From NCBI GenBank assembly GCA_900556555.1, contig USPF01000036.1, positions 1-25,050 of the forward strand: a DNA stretch of 25,050 bases, given 5' to 3'. The notes below the pieces were generated by a model. That model searched no databases. It saw only the letters and a program-made list of their open reading frames with translations, and was not told the origin of the DNA. The DNA comes from an uncultured Blautia sp. (lineage in GTDB: Bacteria; Bacillota; Clostridia; Lachnospirales; Lachnospiraceae). Positions within the stretch are counted from its first letter, which is position 1. Each line of letters begins with the position of its first letter. The position numbers and the translations under genes are program-made. Below, piece by piece: positions 23,084 through 25,050 of the stretch.

Positions 23084-24043
23084 ATGAAAAGCTATGATGT
23101 AGTGGCATTAGGAGAACTTTTAATAGATTTCACAGAAAACGGAACCAGTAAACAGGGAAATCCTTTGTTTGAAGCGAATCCAGGCGGGGCACCCTGCAAT
23201 GTACTGGCAATGCTGTCAAAACTGGGACATACAACAGCCTTCATTGGAAAAGTGGGAAACGATTATTTCGGAGAGCAGCTTGGAAATGCCATTGCAGAGG
23301 CTGGGATTGATGCTTCTTTTCTTTGCAAGGATGAGGAGATTCATACCACACTGGCTATGGTACATACATTTCCAGATGGTGACAGGGATTTTTCCTTCTA
23401 CCGAAATCCGGGAGCTGATATGATGCTTACAGAAGCTGAAATTCCAGAAGATTTGATGAAAAATACGAAGATTTTTCACTTTGGAACCCTTTCCATGACC
23501 CATGAGAATGTGCGTGCAGCAACGAAAAAAGCAATCAGGCTGGCGGCAGAAGCCGAGGCTGTGATTTCCTTTGATCCGAATCTTCGCCCGCCTCTTTGGG
23601 ATTCCATGAAGAACGCAAAAGAGCAGGTTTTGTACGGGCTTAGCTGCTGTCAGGTTTTGAAAATTTCAGATAATGAAATTCAGTGGCTTACAGGGCAGGA
23701 GGATTATACAGAAGGCGTCAGGTGGATCCGTGAACGGTATTCCATTCCTCTTATTCTGGTTTCTATGGGAAAAGAGGGAAGCCGGGCATATTATCAGGAC
23801 AAAATAGTGGAAGTAAAACCATTTTTGCAAAAAAACACCATAGAGACAACAGGAGCAGGAGATACCTTCTGTGGCTGTGTTCTGCATTATGTCTGCAAAT
23901 ACGGCCTGGATGGTCTCACAGAGGATATTTTGCAGGAAATGCTTACCTTTGCCAATGGAGCAGCGTCTCTTATCACAACAAAAAAAGGTGCATTGAGAGT
24001 CATGCCTTCTGTGGAAGAAATAAACCAGTTGATCAAAAAATAA
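23084..24043 (+). CDS. scrK: Fructokinase, PfkB (ribokinase) family
   Basis: A 319-residue cytoplasmic sugar kinase that phosphorylates fructose with ATP. Both PfkB signatures are visible: the N-terminal GGAPCNVLAMLSKLG with GKVGNDYFG (about residues 34-63), and the C-terminal ETTGAGDTFCG where Asp260 is the catalytic base and the preceding Gly-Ala-Gly forms the anion hole. It is the last gene of the operon, 27 bases after the GH32 gene and followed by a strong terminator. The pairing with GH32 makes fructose the likely substrate. Other PfkB sugars cannot be fully excluded by sequence. Confidence 0.9.
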   Translation: MKSYDVVALGELLIDFTENGTSKQGNPLFEANPGGAPCNVLAMLSKLGHTTAFIGKVGNDYFGEQLGNAIAEAGIDASFLCKDEEIHTTLAMVHTFPDGDRDFSFYRNPGADMMLTEAEIPEDLMKNTKIFHFGTLSMTHENVRAATKKAIRLAAEAEAVISFDPNLRPPLWDSMKNAKEQVLYGLSCCQVLKISDNEIQWLTGQEDYTEGVRWIRERYSIPLILVSMGKEGSRAYYQDKIVEVKPFLQKNTIETTGAGDTFCGCVLHYVCKYGLDGLTEDILQEMLTFANGAASLITTKKGALRVMPSVEEINQLIKK

Positions 24044-24062
24044 ATAATGAAAATACCTTTGG

Positions 24063-24106
24063 AAAACACCCTTGCAGATTTATAAAAGTATCTGCAAGGG
24101 TGTTTT
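24063..24106 (+). terminator. Rho-independent terminator of the sugar operon
   Basis: AAAACACCCTTGCAGAT and its exact complement form a 17-bp stem with a 10-base loop, 19 bases after the fructokinase stop. The 3' arm ends in TTTT and is followed by GTTTTTG. Confidence 0.92.
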
Positions 24107-24167
24107 GTTTTTGCAGTCTTACATAGAATAAAGTGGAGAACATCTGAACTGGATGGAGAATAGGAAT

Positions 24168-25019
24168 ATGAACAATCAGAAGCTGGAAAATATGTTAAAT
24201 CTTGCTTTAAATGCCACACCACAAGAACGTGAAAAATCTTTGCAGCTTAATGTGGGCTATGCTCCTTCGGAAAAAACCTGGGAATTGATCGTGAAATATT
24301 CCGGTGATTTAAAAAGCGTTCTGGGTGAGGATATTCAGGTGGTGGAACTGCTGAATGAATATGCGATTCTCACGATGCCGGAAAGCAGGATATCTTCGCT
24401 TGCTGATTTTCCGGAAGTCGAGTTTGTAGAAAAGCCGAAACATCTCTTTTTTTCTGTGAATCAGGGTAAAAGTGCATCCTGCATGACTTCTGTACAAAGC
24501 CAGTTTTCTCCCTTGGGAGAACCATTGACCGGAAAAGGGGTTCTTGTAGCGTGTGTGGATTCGGGAATTGATTACAGTCATCCTGATTTTCGGAAGGAAG
24601 ACGGCAGCACCAGGATTTTAAGGCTGTGGGATCAGAGTGTGCCGGGAAATCCTCCACAGGGATATCAGATAGGAACAGAATATACAAAAGAACAGATTGA
24701 CGCAGCACTGCTTGCTTCTACAAAAGCAGAACAGGAACGTATCGTTCCAAGCCGGGATTTGAGCGGTCACGGAACAGGGGTGATGGGGATTGCCGCAGGA
24801 AATGGAAGAGCTTCCGATGGGGTCTATAAAGGTGTGGCATATGAGAGCGATTTGATTGTGGTGAAGCTGGGGCTTTCCAGAGAAGATGGATTTCCAAGAA
24901 CCACAGAACTGATGCAGGGAATTGATTATGTGATCCGGCAGGCTGTGGCATTTCGAAAGCCTGTGGCTCTGAATCTTAGTTTTGGGAATAATTATGGTTC
25001 CCATGAACCTTATAATTAA
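24168..25019 (+). pseudogene. S8 subtilisin-like protease, truncated before the catalytic serine
   Basis: A clostridial subtilase whose N-terminal part is intact and whose end is missing. An N-terminal prodomain-like region (about residues 1-105) is followed by the catalytic Asp in VACVDSGIDYSHPDF and the catalytic His in LSGHGTGVMGIAAG. The frame stops at 25019 after NLSFGNNYGSHEPYN. Intact relatives continue past the SFG-x-x-x-GSH motif to about 550 or more residues, including the GTSxAxP serine motif, absent here. The stop is therefore premature, or an insertion lies just beyond the SH. The ATG at 24168 has GGAG nine bases before it and is preferred to the in-frame ATG at 24153. The family relates to Csp-type proteases but this context does not show a germination role. 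Confidence 0.8.
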
Positions 25020-25050
25020 GGGAAAACATAAGAAAACACTGATATTTCCT

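Noticed and set aside
24153..24168. Upstream ATG at 24153 as start of the subtilase
   Set aside because: Its nearest GGAG is 14 bases away, whereas the ATG at 24168 has GGAG at nine bases.
1..25050. CRISPR array, tRNA or rRNA genes, prophage or replication origin
   Set aside because: No regularly spaced repeats, cloverleaf-like or rRNA-like segments, phage structural genes or origin features were noticed on reading through.

Overview
The window looks like chromosomal DNA of a low-to-moderate GC, Gram-positive, anaerobic gut Firmicute, most likely a Lachnospiraceae member (Blautia, Mediterraneibacter and relatives). I infer this from gene families and style: M16C presequence-protease homologue, LplB/YtcP-type sugar permeases, YesL (DUF624), clostridial S8 subtilase, AGGAGG ribosome binding sites and sigma-A promoters. 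No species can be named from sequence alone.

Layout. (1) 1-1.6 kb, minus strand: a half-length M16C metallopeptidase and the first codons of a following gene. (2) 1.68-3.28 kb: a scar. The 3' end of a spermidine-synthase-like gene (minus) abuts the left end of an IS3-family element with transposase orfA/orfB, and the element runs into the 3' end of a second gene (plus, probably a zeta-toxin-like kinase). Both flanking genes have lost their 5' parts and the right end of the IS is not visible, so the element was truncated and neighbouring DNA deleted. (3) 3.5-8.45 kb, plus: a membrane-anchored VanY/M15 carboxypeptidase, then two overlapping half-ABC exporters forming a heterodimer with one degenerate and one canonical ATP site. 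(4) 8.8-12.4 kb, plus: an APC-family permease and an M20D-type amidohydrolase with a distinctly TTA/GTA-rich codon style, followed by an aldo/keto reductase pseudogene that lacks its N-terminus and has two frameshifts. (5) 12.4-14.9 kb: pepT (minus), divergent from an lrgAB-like pair with a near-consensus promoter. (6) 14.9-24.1 kb: a sucrose/fructo-oligosaccharide utilisation locus. A minus-strand operon (LacI-type regulator, YesL/DUF624 membrane protein, a membrane-tethered extracytoplasmic protein, possibly a small membrane protein) diverges from a plus-strand operon (two CUT1 permeases, a large lipoprotein binding protein, an intracellular GH32 beta-fructosidase, a PfkB fructokinase) that ends at a strong terminator. 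(7) 24.17-25.02 kb: a subtilase that stops before its catalytic serine, so it is truncated near the right edge.

How the genes work together. In the sugar locus the lipoprotein captures a fructose-containing oligosaccharide, the permeases import it with an ATPase encoded elsewhere, GH32 releases fructose in the cytoplasm, and fructokinase phosphorylates it. The LacI protein is the obvious local regulator. The least described part is the regulator-linked pair of YesL and the tethered, binding-protein-like membrane protein. No CRISPR array, tRNA or rRNA gene, recognisable riboswitch or complete defence system was seen.
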